Shown piece by piece: positions 46,059-54,765 of a stretch of DNA of 64,000 nt; position 1 is the first letter of the stretch; each line of letters begins with the position of its first letter. A program made the translations under genes and the position numbers. The notes under the pieces are model-generated. The model worked only from the letters and a program-made list of their open reading frames with translations. It was not told the DNA's origin and searched no databases. Origin of the DNA: UBA3537 sp965658025 (GTDB lineage: Bacteria > Bacteroidota > Bacteroidia > Flavobacteriales > Flavobacteriaceae); NCBI GenBank assembly GCA_965658025.1, contig CBFHQL010000002.1:62001-126000 (forward strand). Direction: 5' to 3'.

Positions 46059-46066
46059 TAAATTTG
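46059..46066 (+). promoter_or_regulatory. Probable -7 element of aspS
   Basis: TAAATTTG (TANNTTTG), 18 nt before the aspS ATG and 26 nt after the pump gene stop; no clear -33 TTG. Confidence 0.45.
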
Positions 46067-46084
46067 CTCAACTAATTAGATAAA

Positions 46085-47830
46085 ATGTACAGAACGCATC
46101 ATTGTGGCGAGCTTAGAGCGGCACACATCAACCAAAAAGTAACCCTTTCGGGCTGGGTTCAAAAATCAAGAGATAAAGGGTTTGTGGCCTGGGTCGATTT
46201 ACGCGACCGATATGGCATTACACAACTCGTTTTTGATGCCAATCGTACAGATAAAAAAATAATGGACGCTGCCAGAAACTTAGGCCGCGAATTTGTTATT
46301 CAAGTCTCTGGAACTGTAATTGAGCGCGCCTCAAAAAATCCAAATATAAATACAGGAGACATCGAAATCTTGGTAGAATCACTCAACGTATTGAATACCG
46401 CTAAAGTCCCCCCTTTTACAATTGAAGACAAAACTGATGGTGGAGAAGAATTGCGCATGAAATATCGCTATTTAGATATCAGACGAAATCCTGTTAAAGA
46501 TAATTTGATTTTTAGACATAAAGTTGCTCAAGAAGTGAGAAACTACCTGTCTTCAAAAGCATTTATAGAAGTTGAAACCCCGTACCTCATCAAGTCAACT
46601 CCCGAAGGGGCTCGTGATTTTGTGGTGCCCAGCCGTATGAACGAAGGTCAATTTTATGCCCTTCCACAATCACCGCAAACCTTCAAACAATTATTGATGG
46701 TCGGCGGAATGGACAAATATTTCCAAATTGTCAAATGTTTTAGAGACGAAGATTTACGTGCCGATCGACAGCCGGAATTTACACAAATTGACTGCGAAAT
46801 GACCTTTGTGGAACAAGAAGATATCCTCAATGTTTTTGAAGGACTTACACGACATTTAATCAAAAGCATCAATAACGTAGACATCGAAAACTTCCCAAGG
46901 ATGACCTATGATGAAGCCATCAAAACTTATGGAAATGACAAGCCAGATATTCGTTTTGAAATGAAATTTGGCGAACTCAATGCGGTTGCTCAACACAAAG
47001 ATTTTAATGTCTTCAACAACGCTGAACTCGTAGTAGGGATCGCTGTTCCAGGTGGTAATTCTTTTTCAAGAAAAGACATTGACAAACTCATCGATTGGGT
47101 AAAGCGTCCTCAAGTTGGCGCACTTGGCATGGTCTATGTCCGTTGCAACGATGATGGTAGCTTTAAATCTTCGGTAGATAAATTTTATGATCAAGATGAC
47201 TTGGCCAATTGGGCTAAAGCAACTGAAGCCAATACTGGTGATCTCATTTGTGTCCTGTCAGGAAAAACAAATGAAGTCCGCGCTCAGCTGAGTGCATTAC
47301 GTATGGAATTAGCCGAACAGCTTGGGCTTAGAAATCCAAAAGAGTTTGCACCACTATGGGTCACCGATTTCCCCCTTTTGGAATGGGACGAAGACACCCA
47401 ACGCTACCACGCTATGCACCATCCTTTTACTGCACCAAAACCAGAACAGATTGAACTCCTAGACACAAATCCTGGAGCCGTAAAAGCCAATGCTTATGAC
47501 TTAGTGCTTAATGGAAATGAAATCGGTGGAGGATCTATACGAATTCACGATAAAGAAACGCAAGCACTGATGTTCAATCATCTTGGGTTCTCAGAAGAAG
47601 AAGCCAAAGCACAATTTGGTTTTCTGATGAATGCTTTTGAATATGGTGCACCACCACACGGAGGTATTGCCTTTGGTTTGGATCGATTGGTTGCTATTTT
47701 AGGTGGCCAAGAAACCATTCGTGATTTTATTGCATTTCCAAAAAATAATTCTGGAAGAGATGTCATGATTGATGCGCCTGCGCCGATAGCAAAAGATCAA
47801 TTAGACGAATTAGGGTTGAAAGCAAAATAA
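46085..47830 (+). CDS. aspS: Aspartyl-tRNA synthetase
   Basis: 581 residues. N-terminal OB-fold anticodon-binding domain (VTLSGWVQKSRDKGFVAWVD), class II catalytic core with motif 2 FRDEDLRADRQPEFTQID, bacterial GAD insertion domain at about 290-410, and motif 3 GIAFGLDRLVAILG near 525. It charges tRNA-Asp. C-terminal signature IRDFIAFPKNNSGRDVMIDA is typical of bacterial AspS. Confidence 0.98.
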   Translation: MYRTHHCGELRAAHINQKVTLSGWVQKSRDKGFVAWVDLRDRYGITQLVFDANRTDKKIMDAARNLGREFVIQVSGTVIERASKNPNINTGDIEILVESLNVLNTAKVPPFTIEDKTDGGEELRMKYRYLDIRRNPVKDNLIFRHKVAQEVRNYLSSKAFIEVETPYLIKSTPEGARDFVVPSRMNEGQFYALPQSPQTFKQLLMVGGMDKYFQIVKCFRDEDLRADRQPEFTQIDCEMTFVEQEDILNVFEGLTRHLIKSINNVDIENFPRMTYDEAIKTYGNDKPDIRFEMKFGELNAVAQHKDFNVFNNAELVVGIAVPGGNSFSRKDIDKLIDWVKRPQVGALGMVYVRCNDDGSFKSSVDKFYDQDDLANWAKATEANTGDLICVLSGKTNEVRAQLSALRMELAEQLGLRNPKEFAPLWVTDFPLLEWDEDTQRYHAMHHPFTAPKPEQIELLDTNPGAVKANAYDLVLNGNEIGGGSIRIHDKETQALMFNHLGFSEEEAKAQFGFLMNAFEYGAPPHGGIAFGLDRLVAILGGQETIRDFIAFPKNNSGRDVMIDAPAPIAKDQLDELGLKAK

Positions 47831-47844
47831 CCGACTAAACTAAG

Positions 47845-48117
47845 ATGAAGTATTTAATTTGGATTCTTTTTATAGCTACAATAGGAAGTATCGTTTTGGG
47901 CTTTGCAATTCCTGATTCGGACACAACAGATGCAGTGATGAAAGCCAACGAAATTGCGCTTTCTGAAAAGTTTATTGGATTTGGAGTGATAGGCCTTTTC
48001 TTTATCGTATTCCCTCTATTTTCTTACTACCGTTGGAAAAACAAAAATGTTTCTGATTATATGCTTAATAAAGAAAATATTGAAAAGATGAGAGTATATA
48101 ACAATAAAAAAGAATAA
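47845..48117 (+). CDS. Small two-helix membrane protein of unknown function
   Basis: 90 residues. Two membrane helices, about 1-22 (MKYLIWILFIATIGSIVLGF) and 45-65 (FIGFGVIGLFFIVFPLFSYY), followed by a basic tail ending in KKE. I do not recognise a function. It follows aspS after 14 bp and is probably co-transcribed; its stop abuts the tadA stop on the other strand. Confidence 0.75.
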   Translation: MKYLIWILFIATIGSIVLGFAIPDSDTTDAVMKANEIALSEKFIGFGVIGLFFIVFPLFSYYRWKNKNVSDYMLNKENIEKMRVYNNKKE

Positions 48118-48567
48118 TCAATTCAAATTCCGTTTTTCAATAAAAAAACGCTTCAATAACGCTGAAGATTCTTCCGCTAAAACACCTCCTCGAATTTTAG
48201 TTTTTGGATGCAATTTAGTGCCCAAAGTTGCGCAACCACGTTCAAGATCTTTAGCCCCATAAACAATTTGTGAGATTTGACTCCAATACAATGCACCGCC
48301 ACACATTTGACAAGGTTCTAAAGTGACATACAACGTACAATTGTGCAAGTATTTTCCACCCAAAAAATTGGAAGCCGCTGTAATGGCCTGCATCTCGGCA
48401 TGTGCAGTAACATCGTTGAGTAACTCGGTTAGATTGTGCGCTCTAGCAATGATGTGTTGATCTACAACGACTACGGCGCCAACTGGTACTTCACCTTTTT
48501 CAAAAGCCATTTCGGCTTCCATTATGGCTTTTTTCATAAAATAGTCATCGTCAAATTCTATATCCAT
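48118..48567 (-). CDS. tadA: tRNA-specific adenosine deaminase TadA (nucleoside deaminase)
   Basis: 149 residues from the ATG at 48567 (MDIEFDDDYFMKKAIMEAEM); an upstream TTG at 48588 is unlikely because the -7 element lies between them. Zinc deaminase motif HAEMQAI (about residue 53) and PCQMCGGAL (about 83). It converts A34 to inosine in tRNA-Arg(ACG). The -7 element TATTTTTG ends 4 nt before the ATG, predicting a leaderless mRNA. Divergent from dxs. Confidence 0.93.
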   Translation of the reverse strand: MDIEFDDDYFMKKAIMEAEMAFEKGEVPVGAVVVVDQHIIARAHNLTELLNDVTAHAEMQAITAASNFLGGKYLHNCTLYVTLEPCQMCGGALYWSQISQIVYGAKDLERGCATLGTKLHPKTKIRGGVLAEESSALLKRFFIEKRNLN

Positions 48568-48571
48568 ATGC

Positions 48572-48579
48572 CAAAAATA
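48572..48579 (-). promoter_or_regulatory. -7 element of tadA, predicting a leaderless transcript
   Basis: The minus strand reads TATTTTTG (TANNTTTG), separated from the ATG at 48567 by 4 nt. No -33 TTG at usual spacing. Confidence 0.45.
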
Positions 48580-48593
48580 CGATTTCAATCGTG

Positions 48594-48601
48594 TATTTTT
48601 G
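48594..48601 (+). promoter_or_regulatory. -7 element of dxs, predicting a leaderless transcript
   Basis: TATTTTTG (TANNTTTG), 4 nt before the GTG at 48606. Its distance to the start codon equals that of tadA. No -33 TTG. Confidence 0.45.
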
Positions 48602-48605
48602 TACT

Positions 48606-50357
48606 GTGCAAAAAAAATTACTCGGCCATATCAATCAACCACAGGATTTACGTCTTCTTCAAATTGAGGACTTACCAATACTTGCACAAGAATTAAGAGA
48701 CTTTATCATTAAAATTGTGGCTTCCAAAGAAGGCCATTTGGGGGCAAGTTTAGGGGTGGTCGAACTCACTATTGCGCTGCATTATGTGTTTGATACCCCA
48801 AAAGATTTGCTCATTTGGGATGTTGGGCATCAGGCCTATGGGCATAAAATTTTAACCGGACGTAAAGCTAAATTTGAAACAAACCGCCAATTGGGGGGCG
48901 TAAGTGGTTTCCCAAAACGTGATGAAAGTCTTTATGATCCCTTTGGGACAGGACATGCATCAACATCAATTTCGGCAGCGCTAGGTATGGCTATTGCAAG
49001 TCAGTTAAAAGGTTTACAAAAGCACCATATCGCAGTGATTGGTGACGCTTCTATTGCAAGCGGTATGGCTTTCGAGGGGCTAAATCATGCAGGAGTGACT
49101 AATGCTAATTTATTGGTTATTTTAAATGATAACGCTATTGGTATTGATCCAAGTGTAGGTGCACTTAAGCAGTATTTGACAAACGTCAAAAAGGGAAAAC
49201 AAAAAGAAGATAATATTTTTGAGGCGCTAAATTTTGAATACTCTGGCCCGATTGATGGGCACAATCTTGATGCTTTAGTGTTAGAATTAGAACGCCTAAA
49301 AACGATTGAAGGCCCTAAATTTTTGCACGTTATTACAACAAAAGGCAAAGGGCTGAAACAAGCCGAAGAACATCAAGTCACTTACCATGCCCCAGGAAAA
49401 TTTAATGCCGAAACTGGTGATTTACTTCCTTCAAACAATACCAAAAGACCTGACAAATTTCAGGATGTATTCGGAAAAACACTTGTTGCATTGGCCGAAA
49501 AGAATGAAAACATCATCGGTATTACCCCAGCTATGCCAACTGGAAGTTCTTTAAAATTTCTAATGGAAGCGTTCCCAAATCGTGCTTTTGATGTTGGAAT
49601 TGCAGAACAACACGCTGTAACCTTGGCTGCAGGAATGGCTACACAAGGACTAATCCCTTTTTGCGCAATTTACTCTACCTTTTTGCAACGTGCCTATGAC
49701 CAAGTCATTCATGATGTCGCATTGCAAAATTTGCCCGTGATTTTTTGTTTGGACCGTGCAGGGCTTGTAGGGCAAGACGGTGCTACACATCACGGCGTAT
49801 TTGACATCGCCTATTTAAGGTGTATCCCAAATCTTATTGTAGTAGCACCACGAAATGAAATTGAATTGCGCAACATCATGTACACTGCGCAAATGGGCTT
49901 GAAACAGCCTATTGCAATTCGATATCCAAGAGGACGCGGAACACTTTTGGATTGGAAAAAAGAGTTTGAACCTATTCCCATTGGAAAGGGTGTTCAGTTA
50001 AAAGCTGGTGAAAATACAGCTGTTTTAAGCATTGGTGCCATGGCTAATAATGTCCAAGAGGCAATAAGAGATTTATCAATTGCCCATTATGATATGCGTT
50101 TTGTAAAACCATTGGATGACGTTTTATTAAAACAAATTTTTGAACGCTACCCCAATATAGTGACTGTAGAAAATGGAACAATTGTTGGCGGATTTGGAAG
50201 TGCTGTTTTAGAATTTGCAGCGAATAACGGATTTAAAAACAAAATAACCCTTAAAGGAATCCCAGATACTTTTATAGAACACGGTACCACTGAAGAACTT
50301 CAAAAACAGATAGGAATAGATGTTGACGGATTGAGACTGTTTTTTGAGGGCCTCTAA
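48606..50357 (+). CDS. dxs: 1-deoxy-D-xylulose-5-phosphate synthase
   Basis: 583 residues, starting at GTG 48606 (VQKKLLGHINQPQDLRLLQI), which matches where family members begin; a GTG at 48591 would start before the -7 box. Thiamine diphosphate enzyme: WDVGHQAYGHKILTGR near residue 70, GDASIASGMAFEGLNHAG near 145, transketolase pyrimidine domain GIAEQHAVTLAAGMA near 330, C-terminal domain NGTIVGGFGSAVLEF. First step of the MEP isoprenoid pathway. A little shorter than the 620-residue E. coli enzyme, as usual in this group. Overlaps dgt by 4 bp tail-to-tail. Confidence 0.96.
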   Translation: MQKKLLGHINQPQDLRLLQIEDLPILAQELRDFIIKIVASKEGHLGASLGVVELTIALHYVFDTPKDLLIWDVGHQAYGHKILTGRKAKFETNRQLGGVSGFPKRDESLYDPFGTGHASTSISAALGMAIASQLKGLQKHHIAVIGDASIASGMAFEGLNHAGVTNANLLVILNDNAIGIDPSVGALKQYLTNVKKGKQKEDNIFEALNFEYSGPIDGHNLDALVLELERLKTIEGPKFLHVITTKGKGLKQAEEHQVTYHAPGKFNAETGDLLPSNNTKRPDKFQDVFGKTLVALAEKNENIIGITPAMPTGSSLKFLMEAFPNRAFDVGIAEQHAVTLAAGMATQGLIPFCAIYSTFLQRAYDQVIHDVALQNLPVIFCLDRAGLVGQDGATHHGVFDIAYLRCIPNLIVVAPRNEIELRNIMYTAQMGLKQPIAIRYPRGRGTLLDWKKEFEPIPIGKGVQLKAGENTAVLSIGAMANNVQEAIRDLSIAHYDMRFVKPLDDVLLKQIFERYPNIVTVENGTIVGGFGSAVLEFAANNGFKNKITLKGIPDTFIEHGTTEELQKQIGIDVDGLRLFFEGL

Positions 50358-51709
50358 AACGTTAATCCCTTTAATTTTTTATAGGTTAAAATTGCATTAC
50401 TATCTGAATAGGAAGCAACGACACCACAAACAGCCATCAGACGTTCATATAAATCTTGGTTTAGAATATCCAATTCGGAGGGTAATAGTTTTAGCAAAAG
50501 ACGGTCATAATGACTCGTCTTATCTGCATGAGCGTTGTTGACTGCTGAAGTAAACCGCAACAACAATTCATTAATCACTTCAAACCCAGAAATTTCTTTG
50601 TCAATCACTTCCTTAGCATTGTAAATTCGATCGATACTTATTTTAATAATATCATCGATTTGGGCTTTATACTGACTTTTATTAATCAGTGCTTCTTGAA
50701 AGCTACCATCAAGTAAAGACTTTTCGTTGCGTATAAAAATCTCCACAGCATCGTCGATGAGGGTGCCAATGGCCAAAGCGCGCAAATAACTAACTCGAGC
50801 AGAGGTCGTTGGTAGTGCGTTGTATTTCTTAGTCTGAATCTTGGTACGCACCAAATTGATAAGGTATTCCAATGCGAAATCTTCCTCAATAAGTCCAAGA
50901 TTAATGCCGTCTTCAAAGTCTATAATGGTGTAGCAAATATCATCTGCCGCTTCCACCAAATAGGCCAAAGGGTGTCTTGAAAATTGAGCGTCGTCGGTAG
51001 TATTCATTTTTAGCAACCCCAATTCTTTGGCAACGTCTTTAAACATCGTTGCTTCACGCTGAAAAAAACCATATTTTTTTGAAGCAATATGCGTTGTAGG
51101 TCGCTTTGGTAGAGACGCTTTTGGGTATTTTGTAAATGCCCCAAGAGTTGCATAACTCAAACGTAAACCTCCAGGACGACCTTTTAAATCCTGAGTCAAA
51201 ATTTTAAATCCATTGGCGTTCCCCTCAAAGTCACACAAATCTTGATATTGCTTATCGGATAATACGGACTTAAAACTTTGCCCTGGTCCATTTTTAAAAA
51301 AGTGTCCAATGGCTTTCTCCCCAGAATGTCCAAAGGGTGGATTGCCAATATCGTGTGCCAAAGCGGCGGCAGCTACAATAGCGCCAAAATCGTTGGGTTT
51401 ATAGCCGTGAATTTGTTTAAGAGCAGGGTGTTTTTCTAAAATTTTTACGCCCGCTTTACGGCCTAAAGAGCGCGCCACAACACTCACTTCCAAACTGTGG
51501 GTGAGACGAGTGTGGACAAAATCCGTAGATGAAAGCGGGATAACCTGTGTTTTGTCTTGTAAACTCCTAAACGCTGGCGAAAAAATAATGCGGTCGTAAT
51601 CAACATCAAAGCCCAGACGAGTTTCATCTTGTTCGTTACGCAAGCGCTTGTTGGTGTCGCCTTGTCGCTTTAGGGATAATAATTGCTCCCAATTCATGGT
51701 CTTACTCAT
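50354..51709 (-). CDS. dgt: Deoxyguanosinetriphosphate triphosphohydrolase-like protein
   Basis: 451 residues; a start at the in-frame ATG 51697 (MNWEQLLSLKRQG) is also possible. HD-domain phosphohydrolase with its metal-binding residues: RLTHSLEVSVVARS near 67-80, AALAHDIGNPPFGHSGE near 112, and the later Asp in EAADDICYTIIDFEDG. It hydrolyses dNTPs to deoxynucleoside and triphosphate. A weak -7 like TTATCTTG ends 5 nt before the ATG. TTAACATT-type repeats lie just upstream (51731-51748). Confidence 0.93.
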   Translation of the reverse strand: MSKTMNWEQLLSLKRQGDTNKRLRNEQDETRLGFDVDYDRIIFSPAFRSLQDKTQVIPLSSTDFVHTRLTHSLEVSVVARSLGRKAGVKILEKHPALKQIHGYKPNDFGAIVAAAALAHDIGNPPFGHSGEKAIGHFFKNGPGQSFKSVLSDKQYQDLCDFEGNANGFKILTQDLKGRPGGLRLSYATLGAFTKYPKASLPKRPTTHIASKKYGFFQREATMFKDVAKELGLLKMNTTDDAQFSRHPLAYLVEAADDICYTIIDFEDGINLGLIEEDFALEYLINLVRTKIQTKKYNALPTTSARVSYLRALAIGTLIDDAVEIFIRNEKSLLDGSFQEALINKSQYKAQIDDIIKISIDRIYNAKEVIDKEISGFEVINELLLRFTSAVNNAHADKTSHYDRLLLKLLPSELDILNQDLYERLMAVCGVVASYSDSNAILTYKKLKGLTF

Positions 51710-51730
51710 AGGTGCAAGATAATGATTTTC

Positions 51731-51748
51731 AATGTTAAGTTAATGTTA
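51731..51748. repeat. Pair of 11-bp spaced AATGTTA repeats in the dgt / TonB-receptor gap
   Basis: AATGTTA at 51731-51737 and 51742-51748, period 11 bp. On the minus strand they read TAACATT twice, the same core as in the phosphate gene promoters further on, but oriented towards dgt. A degenerate -7 for dgt lies at the expected distance. Confidence 0.45.
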
Positions 51749-51774
51749 TACAAAGTATAGATTTTGCTTATTTG

Positions 51775-51842
51775 ATAACATTGAGATGACAATTATATAA
51801 ACATGCGGATATCGTAAGGGTTGTCAATCAAACATAAATTTG
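51775..51842 (+). promoter_or_regulatory. Promoter region of the TonB-dependent receptor gene with Pho-box-like repeats
   Basis: -7 element TAAATTTG at 51835-51842; no -33 TTG at normal spacing, suggesting an activator-dependent promoter. Upstream are ATAACATT (core ACA at 51778), ATGACAAT (51789) and ATAAACAT (51801), spaced 11-12 bp and in helical phase with the -7 box. The two repeats nearest the -7 box are degenerate, so this site is weaker than those at 56468 and 56634. Confidence 0.45.
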
Positions 51843-51870
51843 CAAAAAATAAAGTTTAAAATCACAACAA

Positions 51871-54639
51871 ATGAAATCCTTATTTTTAACCCTAATTTCC
51901 TTAGTTTGTTTCAGTATTAATGCACAAGATACAGGAGCAATATCTGGTTTACTTACCGATAAAGAATTCAATAATGAACCCCTTGCATTTGCCAATGTTT
52001 TAATTAAAGGAACTTCTAAGGGAACAACTTCTGATTTTGATGGAAAATACTTATTAGAAAATTTAGATCCTGGAGTGTATACAGTGCAATTTAGTTTTGT
52101 TGGCTACCAAACTGTGGAAGTTGAAACCACTGTTGAGTCTGGTAAAACTAATACTATTGATGTGATTCTTCAAGCCAATAGCGCTGCTTTGGATGAGGTT
52201 GTGATAAAAACCACTACTGCTAGAGAGACAGAAAATGCACTACTGTTGGAACAACAAAAAGCAGTGGTGATGGAAACCGCTATTGGCGCACAGGAATTGA
52301 GCAAAAAAGGGGTCAGCGACGTGGCTACTGCAGTTACAAAAACAGCTGGGGTTTCTAAACAAAACAATTCTAAAGGTATTTTTGTGCGTGGCCTTGGAGA
52401 TCGTTACAACATCACAACACTTAATGGTTTGCCACTGCCATCAAATAATCCTGCACTAAAAAATATTGAATTAGGAATTTTCTCTACTGACATTGTCGAA
52501 AATATTGGTATAAGTAAAACGTTTAACGCTAAAAATTATGCAGACTTTGGAGGCGCAAACATCAATATTGATTCTAAAAATTTTAGGGGACAACCTTACT
52601 TAAACATAGGGCTTAGTGTTGGCGGAAATTCAAACACAATAGGGGAAAGCCCATTTTACAGACAAGATGGTCCCAATTTCTTTGGATTTTATAATCCTTC
52701 GGAACCCACAAATCCTACGGCAACTTCAAATTGGGGGTCGAGTTGGGATAGAGAACAAAGTAATTTTAAACTCAATGGTGGGGTGAAGCTTGTTGGGGGA
52801 AAATCTTTTGAAATTGGTGAAGAAGGGCGCTTAAATACCTTTGTAACACTAAGTTTCGATAACAGCACTCTTTTTAGAGAAGGTCTTAGCCGCGGTAAAG
52901 TCGGTGCGGACGGATATACACGTCAGGATTTTTATAAAAACGCATACCAATACAATACCAACACTACGGCTATGGGGAGTTTTAATTACCGCATTAACTC
53001 AGATCATAAATTAGCTTTTACAAGCTTGTTTTTGAACAGTTCTTCGCAAAATCATGATGAATACAGTGGATTTGATATTGAATTTGATAATGCGGTAACA
53101 GACAATGATGATGGATTTGGATTTATACAAAGAAATACCTTTGAACAAACAAAATTATTTGTGAATCAATTGAGTGGAACACATGACCTTTTTGAAAACC
53201 ATACCCTAAATTGGATTGTAGGACTAAATCAGTTAAAAAGTAATATTCCTGACCGAATGCAAAATACAGCGGGACGTGATTTTCGTCCCAATAGAACGAG
53301 TGATTATGTTATTATTTCTGGGAGTCCTATCTACAACCACCGTTTTTATCAAACGCTCACAGAAGATGAAATTTCAGTTAATATTTCTGACAAGTGGACA
53401 CTTCGAGATGATGAAGATGAAGTTAAAGGAGAATTCGATTTTGGATTTAGTGGGCGTTACAAATTCATAAATTTTGAATCGCAACAATACGAATTTAGAT
53501 TGAACAACCAAGCTGGAGTTTATAATATTGAAATTTCTGATTTCGATGGATTCTTCAATAATTCAAATTTAAATTCGCTTTATTTTATCAACCAACAAAA
53601 ACCACAAACGTACAGTGGAGGACAATACATCAATGCAGGGTTTGTAAATGGACTATGGAATTTTAACTCAAAATTTTCAATGCTTTTAGGGCTTCGCGCT
53701 GAGATGATTGCTATCGAAATTGATTACCTCACCCTTCAATCCTCTAATGAGGAGCGTATTGCTTTTATTAAAGAAAAACTATTGCCTTCTTTATCCGCAA
53801 AATATGTTTTAAAAGAAAACATGAACCTTAAATTTGGTGCCAGTAAGACTTATACACTACCACAATTTAAGGAACGTGTAAATATGCTTTATGAAGAGGT
53901 TACGCAAGTATATAGAGGAAACAATTATGTGTATGAATCTACCAACTGGAATGCCGATTTGAAATGGGAATATTTTCCAAATGAGGGTGAATTAATCTCA
54001 GCCACAGTTTTTGGTAAGCTCATTCAAAATCCTATCAATAGTATTTTTATTAATTCTACCTCAAATGATATTTCATACATCAATACAGGAAAACAAGCCG
54101 AGGTATTTGGGTTGGAATTAGAAGTCAAAAAGAACCTTTTTAATTTTAACGCTGAAGATGATGAATTTAGCCACAAAATTACAGGGGGTTTAAATTTATC
54201 AATGATTCAAACCAATCAAGATCTAGATGCTCAAAAAGTAACTAATGAGACTGATTACAGTGCCAATTTTACGTTTGATTCAAGTAAACTCACAGGCGCA
54301 TCTGATTTTCTTATGAATGCTGATGTTTCATATCTAAAAGAGTTTGACGAAGATAAATCCATTCAAGCCACAATTGCTTATAATTATTTTTCAGATCAAT
54401 TAAATACGATTGGAACATTAAACAAAGGTAATGTGATTGATAAAAGCTATGGCGCTTTAGATTTTGTACTGAAAAGCAAGTTGAAGCAATTCACCTTCGG
54501 AGTTTCGGCAAAAAATATGCTTAACCCAACCATTACAAGAATTCAAGAAGTATACGATACTCCAGGAACCAATAGCGTAATTCTTGATGAGTTTAAAAGA
54601 GGTGTTAACTTAAGTTTATCTGTTGGCTACAAATTTTAA
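51871..54639 (+). CDS. TonB-dependent outer-membrane receptor with CarboxypepD-like N-terminal domain
   Basis: 922 residues. Signal peptide MKSLFLTLISLVCFSINAQ, then a CarboxypepD_reg-like beta-sandwich at about 25-105 (FANVLIKGTSKGTTSDFDGK; VYTVQFSFVGYQTVEVE), a plug domain at about 110-250 (VSKQNNSKGIFVRGLGDRYN; ENIGISKTFNAKNYADFGGA) and a 22-strand-type barrel to the C-terminal KRGVNLSLSVGYKF. It is not a canonical SusC: it is shorter and no susD is beside it. Instead a surface-type lipoprotein follows 126 bp downstream. By neighbours and promoter repeats it may import a phosphorus compound, an inference. Confidence 0.88.
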   Translation: MKSLFLTLISLVCFSINAQDTGAISGLLTDKEFNNEPLAFANVLIKGTSKGTTSDFDGKYLLENLDPGVYTVQFSFVGYQTVEVETTVESGKTNTIDVILQANSAALDEVVIKTTTARETENALLLEQQKAVVMETAIGAQELSKKGVSDVATAVTKTAGVSKQNNSKGIFVRGLGDRYNITTLNGLPLPSNNPALKNIELGIFSTDIVENIGISKTFNAKNYADFGGANINIDSKNFRGQPYLNIGLSVGGNSNTIGESPFYRQDGPNFFGFYNPSEPTNPTATSNWGSSWDREQSNFKLNGGVKLVGGKSFEIGEEGRLNTFVTLSFDNSTLFREGLSRGKVGADGYTRQDFYKNAYQYNTNTTAMGSFNYRINSDHKLAFTSLFLNSSSQNHDEYSGFDIEFDNAVTDNDDGFGFIQRNTFEQTKLFVNQLSGTHDLFENHTLNWIVGLNQLKSNIPDRMQNTAGRDFRPNRTSDYVIISGSPIYNHRFYQTLTEDEISVNISDKWTLRDDEDEVKGEFDFGFSGRYKFINFESQQYEFRLNNQAGVYNIEISDFDGFFNNSNLNSLYFINQQKPQTYSGGQYINAGFVNGLWNFNSKFSMLLGLRAEMIAIEIDYLTLQSSNEERIAFIKEKLLPSLSAKYVLKENMNLKFGASKTYTLPQFKERVNMLYEEVTQVYRGNNYVYESTNWNADLKWEYFPNEGELISATVFGKLIQNPINSIFINSTSNDISYINTGKQAEVFGLELEVKKNLFNFNAEDDEFSHKITGGLNLSMIQTNQDLDAQKVTNETDYSANFTFDSSKLTGASDFLMNADVSYLKEFDEDKSIQATIAYNYFSDQLNTIGTLNKGNVIDKSYGALDFVLKSKLKQFTFGVSAKNMLNPTITRIQEVYDTPGTNSVILDEFKRGVNLSLSVGYKF

Positions 54640-54676
54640 TTCAATATTAAGGCATGAAGATTTGCGGATCATCTCT

Positions 54677-54742
54677 TCAACAAATATTAACAAATACTTT
54701 AATATTTCCTAAAATCTAAATTGTCTTTATAGACGAAATTTG
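54677..54742 (+). promoter_or_regulatory. Possible promoter of the lipoprotein gene with TTAACA-like repeats
   Basis: GAAATTTG at 54735-54742 resembles the -7 box (G replaces T at the first place, as in the porin promoter). Upstream are TCAACAAA (core at 54680), TTAACAAA (54690) and TTTAATATT (about 54701), spaced 10-11 bp and in phase with the -7 box. Weak but consistent with the other sites. Confidence 0.35.
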
Positions 54743-54765
54743 TAAAAAATTAAATAATTAAAAAA

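Noticed and set aside
54655..54685. Possible hairpin GAAGAT...ATCTCTTC after the TonB-receptor gene
   Set aside because: The stem is about five pairs with a bulge and no T-run follows; I do not call a terminator. Read-through into the lipoprotein gene remains possible.
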